NCBI GenBank assembly: GCA_964632945.1
Contig: CAZWCX010000006.1
Span: 1-64,000, forward strand
Length of the DNA: 64,000 nt
DNA from: CAZWCX01 sp964632945
Lineage (GTDB): Bacteria; Planctomycetota; MHYJ01; WSZJ01; CAZWCX01
Direction of reading: 5' to 3'
A program made the translations under genes and the position numbers. This document shows positions 1 through 8,020 of the stretch, piece by piece. Under the pieces are notes generated by a model. That model saw nothing but the letters and a program-made list of their open reading frames with translations. It was not told the origin of the DNA and made no database searches. Position 1 is the first letter of the stretch, and each line of letters begins with the position of its first letter.

Positions 1-807
1 GACGACGACGAGATGCCGGTCCTGGAGGAAGAAGAGAAGAAGTACGAAGAGATCATCCCCTCCCGGCCGAAGGGGGGGGTGGGCGGCAAGCCCGGGATTG
101 CCGGGAAGCCCCCCGTGGCGCCGGCGAAGCCCAGTGCGTCGCCCGCCAAACCGGGGGCGACTCCGGCCAAGCCCGCGGCGAAGGAACCGGCGAAGCCGGC
201 GGCGCCCGGCAAGCCGCCGGTCCCGGCCAAGGCCACGCCGGCTTCCAAGGGCCCCGCCTCCGACGACGAGTTCGACAATCTTCCCGACCTCGCGGACGAC
301 GAGGTCCCGGTCATCGACGACATCCCGGAGGTCAAGGCCAAGCCGAGCGCGCCCGCGGCCAAGGGTGGGGCGCCCGGCAAGCCTGCCGCAACGCCCGCCA
401 AGCCCGCCGCAACCCCGGCCAAGCCGGCGCCGGCCGCGGCCGGCAAGCCCGGGGGGCCGGGCAAGGAAGTCGCCGGCGTCGGCGGCCTCGACCTCAAGAA
501 ACCCATGCCCCCCAAGCCCGGCGCCAAACCCGCGGGCGGCAAGGCCACGCTGTCGCTGGAAAAGCGGGGCCCCAATGAGTTCGTCCTCGTGTACGGCGAA
601 CTGGAGTCCAAGCTCAACAAGGCCCAATACACGAAGCTGTACGAAACCTGCCCCATCGACACGTCCTCGCTCTTCCGCATCCTGATGGCGGAGATCCTCG
701 AAGGCGCATCCAAGGCGGCCTTCCGCAAGATCATCGCCACCGCGGGGCACAGCAAGCCGATCCTCGACGCCCTCAACGAGAAGGTCCAGGAACTCGACCC
801 GGACTAG
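1..807 (+). CDS. Low-complexity Lys/Pro/Ala-rich protein, 5' end outside window
   Basis: The reading frame is open from the first base, so the start lies upstream; the ATG at 13 follows four acidic codons in frame and is probably internal. An acidic stretch (EEEEKKYEE) is followed by about 150 residues of low-complexity KPA/KPG repeats broken by a second acidic patch (DDEFDNLPDLADDE). The last 85 or so residues (from KATLSLEKRG) have normal composition, look helical, and are presumably the folded part. The family is not recognised; the linker resembles those joining a membrane or kinase part to a C-terminal domain in planctomycete proteins, but the N-terminal part is unseen. The TAG stop lies inside the CTAG boundary of the repeat that follows. 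Confidence 0.7.
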   Translation, partial: DDDEMPVLEEEEKKYEEIIPSRPKGGVGGKPGIAGKPPVAPAKPSASPAKPGATPAKPAAKEPAKPAAPGKPPVPAKATPASKGPASDDEFDNLPDLADDEVPVIDDIPEVKAKPSAPAAKGGAPGKPAATPAKPAATPAKPAPAAAGKPGGPGKEVAGVGGLDLKKPMPPKPGAKPAGGKATLSLEKRGPNEFVLVYGELESKLNKAQYTKLYETCPIDTSSLFRILMAEILEGASKAAFRKIIATAGHSKPILDALNEKVQELDPD

Positions 808-971
808 TGGGGCTTCAATCTTGAGATCCTAGGTTCGGCCGAGGCGATTTTCACGCCCGGCGAGGCGCGAGGAGGAGGCGATGCCCCCGTGCATCGCCGA
901 CGACGAGCAACGAAGCCCGGCGCGAGAAGCGACCGGACCAACCTGGGAAATCAAGGTTGAAGCCCCACTAG
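804..971. repeat. CTAG-bounded hairpin repeat (MITE-like), copy 1
   Basis: A 168-bp element begins and ends with CTAG. Its ends are inverted repeats starting TGGGGCTTCAA, and its centre is a perfect hairpin (GGCGATGC / GCATCGCC, 6-nt loop). The reverse complement matches 3209-3376 at 163 of 168 positions. It carries no gene. The left CTAG supplies the TAG stop of the upstream CDS. CTAG on both sides looks like a target-site duplication, as left by some IS5-group elements, so this is inferred to be a non-autonomous, mobilisable element. Confidence 0.85.
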
Positions 972-1071
972 GAGCGGGCGGTCGAGCCTGCATGGCATCG
1001 TGCGGGCGACAACGGCAAGCCTTCCTCGCGCGGGGGGAAGGTGCGTATCGCGGCGGGAGGCGCGGCTCGCC

Positions 1072-2076
1072 TCAGGGGAAGGGGACCGCCTCGGGCGCGA
1101 AGTTCTTCTCGATCTCGGTCGCGATCAGGCGGAATTGCGTAATCGTCTTCCGCGCGGTCACGCCTTCGAGGAAGCCCTTTGCGGTGCGTTCGTATTCACC
1201 CCGGAAGAGACCGAGGCGTTCGGCCTCCGTGGACGGGAGATCGACGCGCATTCGCTCCAGGGCGTCGAGCGCATTCCGGTACGGCTCATCGATCTGGGGG
1301 GATTCGGAGAACAGCGTGTCCACCAGCGTCTTGTGGTGAGCGCGCCAGTCGGCATAGGCGCCCAGATAGGTACGCGGGGCTTTGGGGTTGGCGGCGGCCG
1401 TGACCGGGGCCCCTCCTGCCGTGGCGGTCCCGGCCGGGCTCGCCGGGCCGCCTGCGGCCGCCACGGCCTCGGGCGGCGTCCAGTTGTCCGGCACTTCGGG
1501 CCCGGCCGGGACCAACGGGACCAGCGTCACCAGTCCGGGGGCGAATTCCGCGCGCACCTTGTCTCCCACCGAGGTCGCCTGGCGCGAGACCAGCCGGCCC
1601 TGATTTCCGCCCGCCACCAGCTGGTGGATCGAGCGGTACTGGTTCATCAACAGGTCCAACCGCTCGCGCTCCGCAACGCCGAGGAAACGCGCCATCCGCG
1701 TCAGATGGGCGAGAATCCGGTTGTAAGCCCCGTCGAAGGCGACCCGGTTGCCGCCGATGCTGTCCTCGAACTGCTTCTGCTCGGCGTTCCAGAACAGGTA
1801 CGACTGGCGATAGGTCGACGCCGCCTGTTCGTGGTGCGCGTCGTATGCGGCGTCGGCGTCCCCGACGCGGTCGAAACTCTCCTGCCCCGCGCCTTCCCCC
1901 TCGAGCTTGACGACGCGGCCCTTCATGTCCCGCTTCTTGGGGTCGTCGCGACCGAATTGGACCGGCAGATCGCTGCACCCCGCGAGAAACAGTGCGGCGA
2001 GGAGGGGGATCAGCCCCACCGGGACGCCGGGCGAAACGCGCCGGCGGCCCGGGGTGGGCAAGGCGGAGGGGCGCAT
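1072..2076 (-). CDS. Predicted lipoprotein of unknown function
   Basis: 334 residues. The N-terminus has basic residues, a hydrophobic stretch and a lipobox (LAGC, Cys about residue 34), so the mature protein should be lipid-anchored in the envelope. The rest is mostly helical, with an Ala/Pro-rich insert around residues 200-225 and no recognisable catalytic motif. The gene starts 22 nt after the stop of the secreted HEAT-repeat gene on the same strand, so the two are probably co-transcribed. The family is not recognised. Confidence 0.75.
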   Translation of the reverse strand: MRPSALPTPGRRRVSPGVPVGLIPLLAALFLAGCSDLPVQFGRDDPKKRDMKGRVVKLEGEGAGQESFDRVGDADAAYDAHHEQAASTYRQSYLFWNAEQKQFEDSIGGNRVAFDGAYNRILAHLTRMARFLGVAERERLDLLMNQYRSIHQLVAGGNQGRLVSRQATSVGDKVRAEFAPGLVTLVPLVPAGPEVPDNWTPPEAVAAAGGPASPAGTATAGGAPVTAAANPKAPRTYLGAYADWRAHHKTLVDTLFSESPQIDEPYRNALDALERMRVDLPSTEAERLGLFRGEYERTAKGFLEGVTARKTITQFRLIATEIEKNFAPEAVPFP

Positions 2077-2098
2077 GCGGGGGGTCCTGGGCGGCGGC

Positions 2099-2863
2099 CT
2101 AGCTGCTCTTCTTCTTGTTCGGATCCCAGGTCTTTTCGTTGGCCTTCCACCACTTCTTGTACTCGGCGATGATCTTCGAGCTGTCGTCGCCCTTGAGATC
2201 TTCGCCCGACAGATCGCGGAGCGAGCCGATGCAGCGGTTCAGGAGCTCGTTGCGCATCCCCTGCTTCTCGCCGTCGAGATTCGTCAGCCCGCCGAGAGAG
2301 TCGCCCAGCTTGATCAGATCGGCGATCGCGCTCTTGCAGGGAAGCTTGCCGAGGGTATCGACGGCCATGTAGACGGCGTCGATCGTCTTCTTGTCGAGGC
2401 CGGGCCCCTTGGAGGTCGCGAACTTGCCGAGATCGTCGGCCACGCCGATGTCGCCGGTCTCGCCCAGGCCCTTGATCACCACCTCGAGGACCTTGGTGTC
2501 TTTCTTGTTGGCCTCAAACCCCTTGAGCAGGAACGGGACCGCGCGCTTGTCGTGGTACGAACCCAGGCCCCGGGCCGCGGTCGCGCGGATGGTCTCGGAC
2601 TCCTTGCCGCAGAGGATGCCGCCGAGCAACGCAAACACCTTGGGGTGCTTGATCTCGGCCACGGCCTCCAGGGCATTGACTTTGGCGTCGTCGTCCCCGC
2701 GATAGGAGGACCGGAAGACGTCCATGGCCGCCTTGACGGCGGCATCATTGGCGTCCGCCCCGGCCTCTTCTTCCGCGCGCACGCCGGCTGCGCCGCAGAG
2801 CAACAGTACCGCCGCGACCACGGGCGCCAGGAATGCGAGGCTCGTCACACCACGTCGGATCAT
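2099..2863 (-). CDS. Secreted HEAT-repeat protein
   Basis: The ATG at 2863 is chosen because GGAGGT lies about 9 nt upstream; a longer frame to 2938 has no such signal. The 254-residue product has a signal peptide (MIRRGV, hydrophobic core, cut near VRAEEE). About five alpha-helical repeats follow, with the HEAT/PBS-lyase pattern (for example LEAVAEIKHPKVFALLGGIL and IRATAARGLGSYHDKRAVPF). The tail ends in Lys/Trp-rich residues (EYKKWWKANEKTWDP). Such proteins are usually binding scaffolds outside the cytoplasm; no enzyme motif is seen. It heads a two-gene unit with the lipoprotein downstream. Confidence 0.8.
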   Translation of the reverse strand: MIRRGVTSLAFLAPVVAAVLLLCGAAGVRAEEEAGADANDAAVKAAMDVFRSSYRGDDDAKVNALEAVAEIKHPKVFALLGGILCGKESETIRATAARGLGSYHDKRAVPFLLKGFEANKKDTKVLEVVIKGLGETGDIGVADDLGKFATSKGPGLDKKTIDAVYMAVDTLGKLPCKSAIADLIKLGDSLGGLTNLDGEKQGMRNELLNRCIGSLRDLSGEDLKGDDSSKIIAEYKKWWKANEKTWDPNKKKSS

Positions 2864-2969
2864 GGAAGCAGACCTCCAACGGCAAGGCGGCTTGCGCCGA
2901 CCTTCATCAGCCCCCTGACGGGTCCTTCGCCGGCCCATCGCAACCGCCCGGCGTCAAACCGAAGCCACG

Positions 2970-2999
2970 ATTATAGGCGCGCCCGCGCGGTCGTGACAA
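2970..2999 (-). promoter_or_regulatory. Sigma70-type promoter for HEAT protein/lipoprotein operon
   Basis: On the minus strand, TTGTCA (2999-2994), an 18-nt spacer and a perfect TATAAT (2975-2970) lie about 100 nt upstream of the ATG at 2863. It is divergent from the tRNA-Ala promoter. Confidence 0.6.
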
Positions 3000-3012
3000 G
3001 GAAGAATTCTCC

Positions 3013-3041
3013 TTGCGCGCACTCCACCGGACCGGTATAAT
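3013..3041 (+). promoter_or_regulatory. Promoter of tRNA-Ala
   Basis: TTGCGC (3013-3018), a 17-nt spacer and a perfect TATAAT (3036-3041) place transcription start near 3048, about 12 nt before the mature tRNA 5' end. Confidence 0.65.
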
Positions 3042-3059
3042 CCGCCCCGAATCACGACT

Positions 3060-3132
<73 letters not shown>

Positions 3133-3208
3133 TTCGACCTCGCACGCCGCTTCTCCATCCCGACCCGCCTGTCCCGCCCCGTCCGGGCGCGGGACCCCAC
3201 GACGCAGA

Positions 3209-3376
3209 CTAGTGGGGCTTCAACCTTGATTTCCCAGGTTGGTCCGGTCGCTTTTCGCGCCGGGCTTCGTTGCTCGTCGTCGGCGATGCACGGGGGCATC
3301 GCCTCCTCCTCGCGCCTCGCCGGGCGCGATAATCACCTCGGCCGAACCTAGGATCTCAAGATTGAAGACCCACTAG
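3209..3376. repeat. CTAG-bounded hairpin repeat (MITE-like), copy 2 (inverted)
   Basis: This is the reverse complement of 804-971 with five substitutions and no indel, and both ends are CTAG. The right-hand CTAG (3373-3376) supplies the TAG stop of the minus-strand LOG-family gene. With copy 1 it brackets about 2.2 kb in inverted orientation. Confidence 0.85.
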
Positions 3377-4017
3377 CGATACACGCGGTCGTGCTTGACC
3401 TTCTGGGCATGCAGCTTTTCGCGCGCCCGCTCCTTTTCCCCGCCCACGTCCGACTCATGAATCGGTGCGACGTGGGTGCGCAGGAGACGAAGCGTGTGGC
3501 GCACCAGCCGGCCCGGGTCGTCATCGAACACCATGGAAGGCGGGATCTTCCGGTCGCAGAAGGCGACGATCTCCCGCAAGCGGTCGGCCACCCCGCCCGT
3601 CCCCGTCAGCACCCCGACGACCTTCCGCTCCTCATAGGCCACGGTGAACTCGTTGAGGGTGCCCATCCCCCCGCCGATCACGATGATGGCATCGGAAGAG
3701 CGGATGTTGATGATGTCGCGCTCCATCAGCCCCTGGCCGGAGAACAGAATCAGGTCGTAGTGTTTGATCGGCGAACCGTACGTGTTCAGATGCTCGTCGC
3801 GGCTGAACGCGGGCGAGACCCCGAAGACGAACCCGCCGGCGGAGCGCGCCCCTTCGGCGGCATGATCCGGGAGGCCCGGACACGCCCCGTTGATCAGGAT
3901 GCAATTCGCCTTGGCGATCGCCCGTCCCAGCGCGCGCGCCTTGCGGATGTTCGCGGGATTCTCGACCGTCGGGCCCGACGCCGATCCCATGACCCCGATC
4001 TTCACCCGTTGTTTCAC
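3373..4017 (-). CDS. LOG-family / TIGR00725-like Rossmann protein
   Basis: The GTG start at 4017 is preceded by GAGGAGG with a 5-nt spacer; the longer ATG frame to 4086 overlaps the upstream gene and lacks a site. The 214-residue product has a Rossmann-like fold beginning VKIGVMGSASG, and carries the LOG/lysine-decarboxylase-like signature (IGGGMGTLNEFTVAYE). Known LOG enzymes release cytokinin bases from nucleotide monophosphates, but the TIGR00725 group is mostly uncharacterised nucleotide-binding proteins, so no substrate is claimed. It follows the nucleotidyltransferase gene by 19 nt and is likely co-transcribed. Its stop codon is formed by the boundary of the adjacent repeat. Confidence 0.8.
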   Translation of the reverse strand: MKQRVKIGVMGSASGPTVENPANIRKARALGRAIAKANCILINGACPGLPDHAAEGARSAGGFVFGVSPAFSRDEHLNTYGSPIKHYDLILFSGQGLMERDIINIRSSDAIIVIGGGMGTLNEFTVAYEERKVVGVLTGTGGVADRLREIVAFCDRKIPPSMVFDDDPGRLVRHTLRLLRTHVAPIHESDVGGEKERAREKLHAQKVKHDRVYR

Positions 4018-4036
4018 GGTACCCTCCTCGTTCGGG

Positions 4037-4771
4037 TCAGGCGGTGGCAGGCTGTGGCGCGGCCTTCGCCACCAGCACATTGGCATGCAGCAGGGAGTCG
4101 AACGTCCCGGCGTCCGTCCACCAACCGTCCAGCGTCTCGTACGTCATCGTGCCCTGTTCGATGAAGTGATTGTTGACGTCGGTGATCTCGAGTTCCCCCC
4201 GCTGGGAGGGCTTGAGGGTCTTCACGACCTCGAACACCGAGGCGTCGTACATGTAGATTCCGGTCACGGCGAAGTTCGACTTCGGCACCGCGGGCTTTTC
4301 CTCGATCTTCACCACCCGGTTGCCGTCGAGGACGGGCACGCCGAACCGCTGCGGGTCGGGGACCTCCTTGAGAAGGATGCGCGCCCCCTTCTTCTGCCGT
4401 TGGAACGCTTCCACCGACCCGCGGATGCTCTTCTCGATCAGGTTGTCCCCGAGCACGACCGCGACGGAATCCCCGGCGACGAAGTGTTCGGTCAGCCCGA
4501 GCGCCTCCGCGATCCCCCCTTCGCCCTGCTGGTAGGTATAGTTGATGTGCTTCAGCCCGAAGGCCTTGCCGTTGCCGAGCAGCTTCAGGAAGTCCCCGGC
4601 GTGGGTCCCGCCGGTGACGATCATGATGTCCGAGATGCCGGCGTCCACGAGGGTCTGGATCGGGTAGTAGATCATCGGTTTGTTGTAGACGGGCAGCAGG
4701 TGCTTGTTGGTCACCAGCGTCAGCGGGTAAAGACGCGTGCCCAGCCCGCCCGCGAGGACGACACCCTTCAT
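4037..4771 (-). CDS. RmlA-like sugar-phosphate nucleotidyltransferase (short form)
   Basis: 244 residues. The N-terminal nucleotide-binding signature (LAGGLGTRLYPLT...NKHLLPVYNKPMIYYPI) is that of glucose-1-phosphate thymidylyltransferases. VVLGDNLI contains the metal-binding Asp, and EEKPAVPKSNFAVTGIYMYD and DAGTFDSLLHAN are conserved RmlA segments. It is about 45 residues shorter than hexameric RmlA, lacking the C-terminal helical extension, as in short RmlA-like proteins. The likely reaction is NTP plus sugar-1-phosphate to NDP-sugar for polysaccharide or glycan synthesis; the sugar cannot be told from sequence. AAAGGA precedes the ATG. It lies 84 nt after thiG and 19 nt before the LOG gene. 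Confidence 0.88.
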   Translation of the reverse strand: MKGVVLAGGLGTRLYPLTLVTNKHLLPVYNKPMIYYPIQTLVDAGISDIMIVTGGTHAGDFLKLLGNGKAFGLKHINYTYQQGEGGIAEALGLTEHFVAGDSVAVVLGDNLIEKSIRGSVEAFQRQKKGARILLKEVPDPQRFGVPVLDGNRVVKIEEKPAVPKSNFAVTGIYMYDASVFEVVKTLKPSQRGELEITDVNNHFIEQGTMTYETLDGWWTDAGTFDSLLHANVLVAKAAPQPATA

Positions 4772-4855
4772 GCGCGGTTCCTTTCCCAGAGGCCCGGTTG
4801 CGACGGGCGTCGCGCCGGGGCGCGCCCGCGGCGTTCGCCGGGGCGCACCCCCGGA

Positions 4856-5659
4856 CTATTCGATCCGCCCCTCGGTGGGGCTGCTCGCCGACGCCGCCAG
4901 AGGTTTCTTGGGGATCCGCCCCGCGTGCCGCGCCAGCCAGCCCGCCTCCCAGGCCAGCCGCATCGCGCGCGCCATGGCCACCGGATCCCGCGCCGAGGCG
5001 ATGCCGGTATTGAGGAGTACCCCCGCCGCGCCCAGCTCCATGGCGACGGCGACGTCGCTGGCGGTGCCCACGCCGGCATCGACGATCACGGGGACCTTCA
5101 GGCGCTCGAGGATGACCTGGATGTTGTGCGGATTCAGGATCCCCATGCCGGAGCCGATCGGCGCGCCCAGGGGCATCACGCTCGCCGCCCCCGCGTCCTC
5201 GAGGCGCAGCGCGGAGATCAGGTCGTCGTTGGTGTAGGCCAGGACGACGAACCCCTCGCGCACCAGCGTCCGCGTCGCCTCGACCGTCAAGTGCGCGTCG
5301 GGGTAAAGCGTCACCGGGTCGCCGATCACCTCGAGCTTCACCAGTTCGGACAGGCCGGCCTCGCGCGCCAGCCGGGCGGTGCGCACCGCCTCCTCGACGG
5401 TCGAACACCCCGCCGTGTTGGGGAGGATGCGGTACTTTTTCCGGTCGATGGCGTCGAGGAAGTTCGGGCCCTTGCCGCCGCCGAGCGGGATCCGCCGTAC
5501 CGCGACGGTGACGCAATCGCAACCGGACGCCTCGAGCGCCTCCACCATCACCGCGGGGGAGGGATACTTGCCGGTGCCCGTGATCAGGCGCGACCGCAGG
5601 GTGTAGGGGCCGAGCGTGAGCGGCGGGGGCGGCCAGAAGGGGGTGGGGGGCGCGGTCAT
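4856..5659 (-). CDS. thiG: Thiazole synthase ThiG
   Basis: 267 residues, a TIM-barrel enzyme that builds thiazole phosphate from 1-deoxy-xylulose-5-phosphate, dehydroglycine and ThiS-thiocarboxylate in thiamine synthesis. ThiG signatures are visible: SRLITGTGKYPS, ILPNTAGCSTVEEAVRTARLARE, LVKLEVIGDPVTLYPD (with the Schiff-base Lys), PLGAPIGSGMGILNP, PVIVDAGVGTASDVAVAMELGA and LLNTGIASARDPVAMA. The ATG overlaps the thiS stop as ATGA, so translation is probably coupled to its sulphur carrier partner. The usual lengths (about 255-265) agree. Confidence 0.96.
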   Translation of the reverse strand: MTAPPTPFWPPPPLTLGPYTLRSRLITGTGKYPSPAVMVEALEASGCDCVTVAVRRIPLGGGKGPNFLDAIDRKKYRILPNTAGCSTVEEAVRTARLAREAGLSELVKLEVIGDPVTLYPDAHLTVEATRTLVREGFVVLAYTNDDLISALRLEDAGAASVMPLGAPIGSGMGILNPHNIQVILERLKVPVIVDAGVGTASDVAVAMELGAAGVLLNTGIASARDPVAMARAMRLAWEAGWLARHAGRIPKKPLAASASSPTEGRIE

Positions 5660-5859
5660 CTGCCGCCTCCGACGAAGGATACGATCTCCACGCGGTCGCC
5701 CTCGCGCAGGGGATGCGTCGCCAGGCGCGCGCGCGGAATCACGTCGAGATTCACCTCGACCGCGACCCGCTCGGGATCGATCCCCAGGACGCGCAGCAGG
5801 TCGCCCGCGGTCGAGACGCCCTCGACCGCGCGCTCGTCGCCGTTGACGGTGAGTTTCAT
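5656..5859 (-). CDS. thiS: Sulphur carrier protein ThiS
   Basis: 67 residues with a beta-grasp fold (MKLTVNGDERAV ... LREGDRVEIVSFVGGGR). The C-terminal di-glycine becomes the thiocarboxylate that donates sulphur to ThiG. The ATG at 5859 fits the normal ThiS N-terminus; the frame extends upstream but the extra residues look like leader DNA. Oddly, the protein ends GGGR rather than GG, so one Arg would have to be removed before activation, or the real end is in dispute. It is first in an operon with thiG, behind a good promoter at 5894-5922. Confidence 0.9.
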   Translation of the reverse strand: MKLTVNGDERAVEGVSTAGDLLRVLGIDPERVAVEVNLDVIPRARLATHPLREGDRVEIVSFVGGGR

Positions 5860-5893
5860 GGCGGGCCTCGAGGTGCGCGGGAGCGAGAGGGAT

Positions 5894-5922
5894 AGGATAC
5901 CACCCCCCCGAAGGGCCTGCAA
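5894..5922 (-). promoter_or_regulatory. Promoter of thiS-thiG
   Basis: On the minus strand TTGCAG (5922-5917), a 17-nt spacer and TATCCT (5899-5894) predict a leader of only about 30 nt. That is too short for a TPP riboswitch, so none is called. Confidence 0.55.
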
Positions 5923-5965
5923 GAAATCGGGCCGCCCGGGGCGCCCGGACCGGTAGGGCGACACC

Positions 5966-5994
5966 TTGCGGCACCGGCCGGCGGGTCATAGAAT
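5966..5994 (+). promoter_or_regulatory. Promoter of methyltransferase-like/CAP genes
   Basis: TTGCGG (5966-5971), a 17-nt spacer and TAGAAT (5989-5994) predict a start site at about 6000-6002, which coincides with the ATG at 6002. The transcript would be leaderless or nearly so. Confidence 0.55.
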
Positions 5995-6001
5995 GGCGCG
6001 A

Positions 6002-6847
6002 ATGGAACGTCGCGTCGCCCTCCAGATCGAACGGTATCCCGTCGTCCACGGGGCTCCGTGGCCGGCCTGGGAGGAGTATTTCCGCCGCCTCGCCCGGGTC
6101 GCGCTCGAGCGCCTCGGACCGATCTCGCCCCGGCGGGCGTTTCACGGCGGCCCGGGACTCGGATCGTGGCTCGTCGAGGTGCTCGACGCGCCCCCCGGGA
6201 CCGGACGGCACTTCGCGGCCCCCGTCCCGCCCACGGACAAACCGGCGGCCCTCGCCGACGCCGTCCGGGCGGGCCGCGTGGCCTGGATGGACCGCACCGA
6301 CGGGCTCGGCAGCCTGCGCGCGTTTCCCCCCCGCTCCCTGGACCTCGCCGCGGTCCTCTGGCCCGCCGGTCCCGTCCCGCCGCCGCACCGCCACGCGCTC
6401 GATGCCTGGCTCGACGCCGCCTTCGCCGCCCTCGCCCCGGGACGCCCGGTGGTCGCGTGGACGGCGCGCGACTCCGCCCCGGAGATCCTGCTCGGCCTCC
6501 TGCGCGGGATCGCGCGCGACCTCGACCGGCGCATGGACATCCCCCGCGGCGGCGGGCCCGACGACCCCGAGGAGATGCGCCGGCGTCTCGAGGCCGCCGG
6601 CTTCGGTGAGGCGCGCGCCTGGATGGAGGGACTGAGTCTCGCGTTCGCGGACGGCGCGTCCGCGGTCGACCACTTTCTGCGCAGGGGGGGGGAGGCCTTG
6701 TTCTCCGCCGTCGCCGACCCGGCGGTGCGCACGGCCTTGCGGTCCCGCCTCGCCGCCGCGCTCGAGGAGGAGTACCGGGACTGCGGCGCGGTCGTCGTCA
6801 CCTTCGAGGCCGTGCTCGGCATCGGGCGCGTGCCGGTCGAGCCATGA
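6002..6847 (+). CDS. Methyltransferase-like protein (weak assignment)
   Basis: 281 residues. The C-terminal half has the layout of class I SAM-dependent methyltransferases: RHALDAWLDAAFAALAPGRPVVAW resembles the post-III region, and MRRRLEAAGFGEARAW is a typical late element. A clear glycine-rich motif I is not seen, so the assignment is tentative. An ATG at 5993 falls inside the predicted -10 box, so the ATG at 6002 is preferred. No Shine-Dalgarno sequence precedes it, which fits leaderless translation. The stop overlaps the next start (ATGA), so the CAP-domain gene is translationally coupled. Confidence 0.6.
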   Translation: MERRVALQIERYPVVHGAPWPAWEEYFRRLARVALERLGPISPRRAFHGGPGLGSWLVEVLDAPPGTGRHFAAPVPPTDKPAALADAVRAGRVAWMDRTDGLGSLRAFPPRSLDLAAVLWPAGPVPPPHRHALDAWLDAAFAALAPGRPVVAWTARDSAPEILLGLLRGIARDLDRRMDIPRGGGPDDPEEMRRRLEAAGFGEARAWMEGLSLAFADGASAVDHFLRRGGEALFSAVADPAVRTALRSRLAAALEEEYRDCGAVVVTFEAVLGIGRVPVEP

Positions 6848-7927
6848 GCGCGCGCCTGGTCCTCGGCGTTGCGGCCCTCGTGGTCGCGGCCGGCGTTTCC
6901 GCGCAGGAGCCCGCGGGCGCCCGCTGGAAGGGCGCATCGGTCCCCGCGGGCCTGGAGCGCTGGCTCGACGTCCTGGACCGCTGGTCCTCCGCCTCGGCCG
7001 AGCAGCGCGACTTCATCCTCGCCGACCTGCGCTATGCCGGGGAATCGGCGCGGGNNNNNNNNNNNNNNNNNNNNNNNNNNNNNNNNNNNNNNNNNNNNNN
7101 NNNNNNNNNNNNNNNNNNNNNNNNNNNNNNNNNNNNNNNNNNNNNNNNNNNNNNCGGCGCGGGCACGGCTGCTTTCCCTCCGGCGCGCGGTGCGCGACGC
7201 GCTCGAGCGCCTGCCGAGCGGGGCGGCGCCGGACCGCACGCGCGGACCCGGACGCGACCTCGTGGAGGCGCTCGAGGAACTCGACGCCCTGGTCCGCTCC
7301 CCGGCCTCGTGGGCGCTCGCGCGCGATCGCGGCCTCGGCCCCCTGGTCTCGCTGCTGCCGGCGGCGGCGGAGATCCGCGACCGGCTCGAGGGCGGAGCGG
7401 CGCATGCCGGGGAATGGGAGGCGCGCCTGCGCGTCCTGGCGGACGCCGTCCCGCGCGACGAGGTCGTCCGACATCGCGAGGTCCAGCCGTTCGCCGCGGA
7501 GAACGCCCGCACGCGCGCCGAGAACGAGCGTCCGGTCGAAGGGCTCGACGACGTGGAGCGGAACGTGATCGCCGCGGCCAACGACTACCGCGAAGCCATG
7601 GGGTTGCGCATCCTGCGCATCGACCCGCGCCTGGTCGCGGCTGCGCGCAAGCATTCCGAGGAAATGGAGCGGGACGGCTACTTCAGCCACAAGTCCCCCG
7701 CCCGCGGCCGCGAGACGGTCGAGAAACGCGCGGCCCTCGAAGGCGTTCGCGCCACCGTCGTGGGCGAAAACATCGCCCGCGGGGCCTTCGCTCCCGCGGA
7801 GATCGTGGCGGCCTGGCGCGACAGCCCCGGCCACCACCGCAATCTGCTCCTGGCCGCCTACCGGACCACCGGCGCGGCGCGGGCGGGACGGATGTGGACC
7901 GCCGTCTACGCCGGCGAAGCGCGCTGA
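6844..7927 (+). CDS. Secreted CAP/SCP-domain protein, interrupted by assembly gap
   Basis: The N-terminal part has a signal peptide (MSARLVLGVAALVVAAGVSAQ). After the gap the C-terminal part holds a CAP (SCP/PR-1) domain with a conserved His (LVAAARKHSEEMERDGYFSHKSP), VVGENIARG and AAWRDSPGHHRNLL. Bacterial CAP proteins are extracellular and of mostly unknown activity. The frame before the gap (starting 6844) differs from the frame after it (stop 7925-7927). The 100 N are a placeholder of unknown length, so this is not evidence for a frameshift. The start overlaps the upstream stop by ATGA. Confidence 0.75.
7055..7154. other. Scaffold gap of 100 N
   Basis: Exactly 100 undetermined bases, the conventional placeholder for an unsized gap. 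It removes the middle of the CAP-domain gene. Confidence 0.99.
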
Positions 7928-7969
7928 TCCGGCCGGTCGCGCAGGCGCGAACCGGGAGGGTCCGGATCA
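7925..7969. terminator. Nested hairpin between convergent genes
   Basis: TGATCCGG (7925-7932) pairs with CCGGATCA (7962-7969). Inside, CCGGT-CGCG pairs with CGCG-A-ACCGG around CAGG (7933-7955). It sits between the stop of the CAP gene and the stop of the opposing gene. There is no T-tract, so it is a candidate bidirectional termination or RNA-end structure only. Confidence 0.4.
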
Positions 7970-8020
7970 CGGCGGGGTCGGTGGCGGGAGCCGCCCGGCG
8001 GCGACCCGGGCGGGCGTCGC

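Noticed and set aside
881..1339. Open frame starting MPPCIADDEQRSPAR, also present on the other strand at 2907-3299
   Set aside because: The same peptide start appears in both places because both frames begin inside the hairpin repeat. The remaining codons are antisense to a lipoprotein and a HEAT-repeat gene.
5860..5930. TPP riboswitch before thiS
   Set aside because: The predicted leader is only about 30 nt and no thi-box sequence (CTGAGA) is seen.
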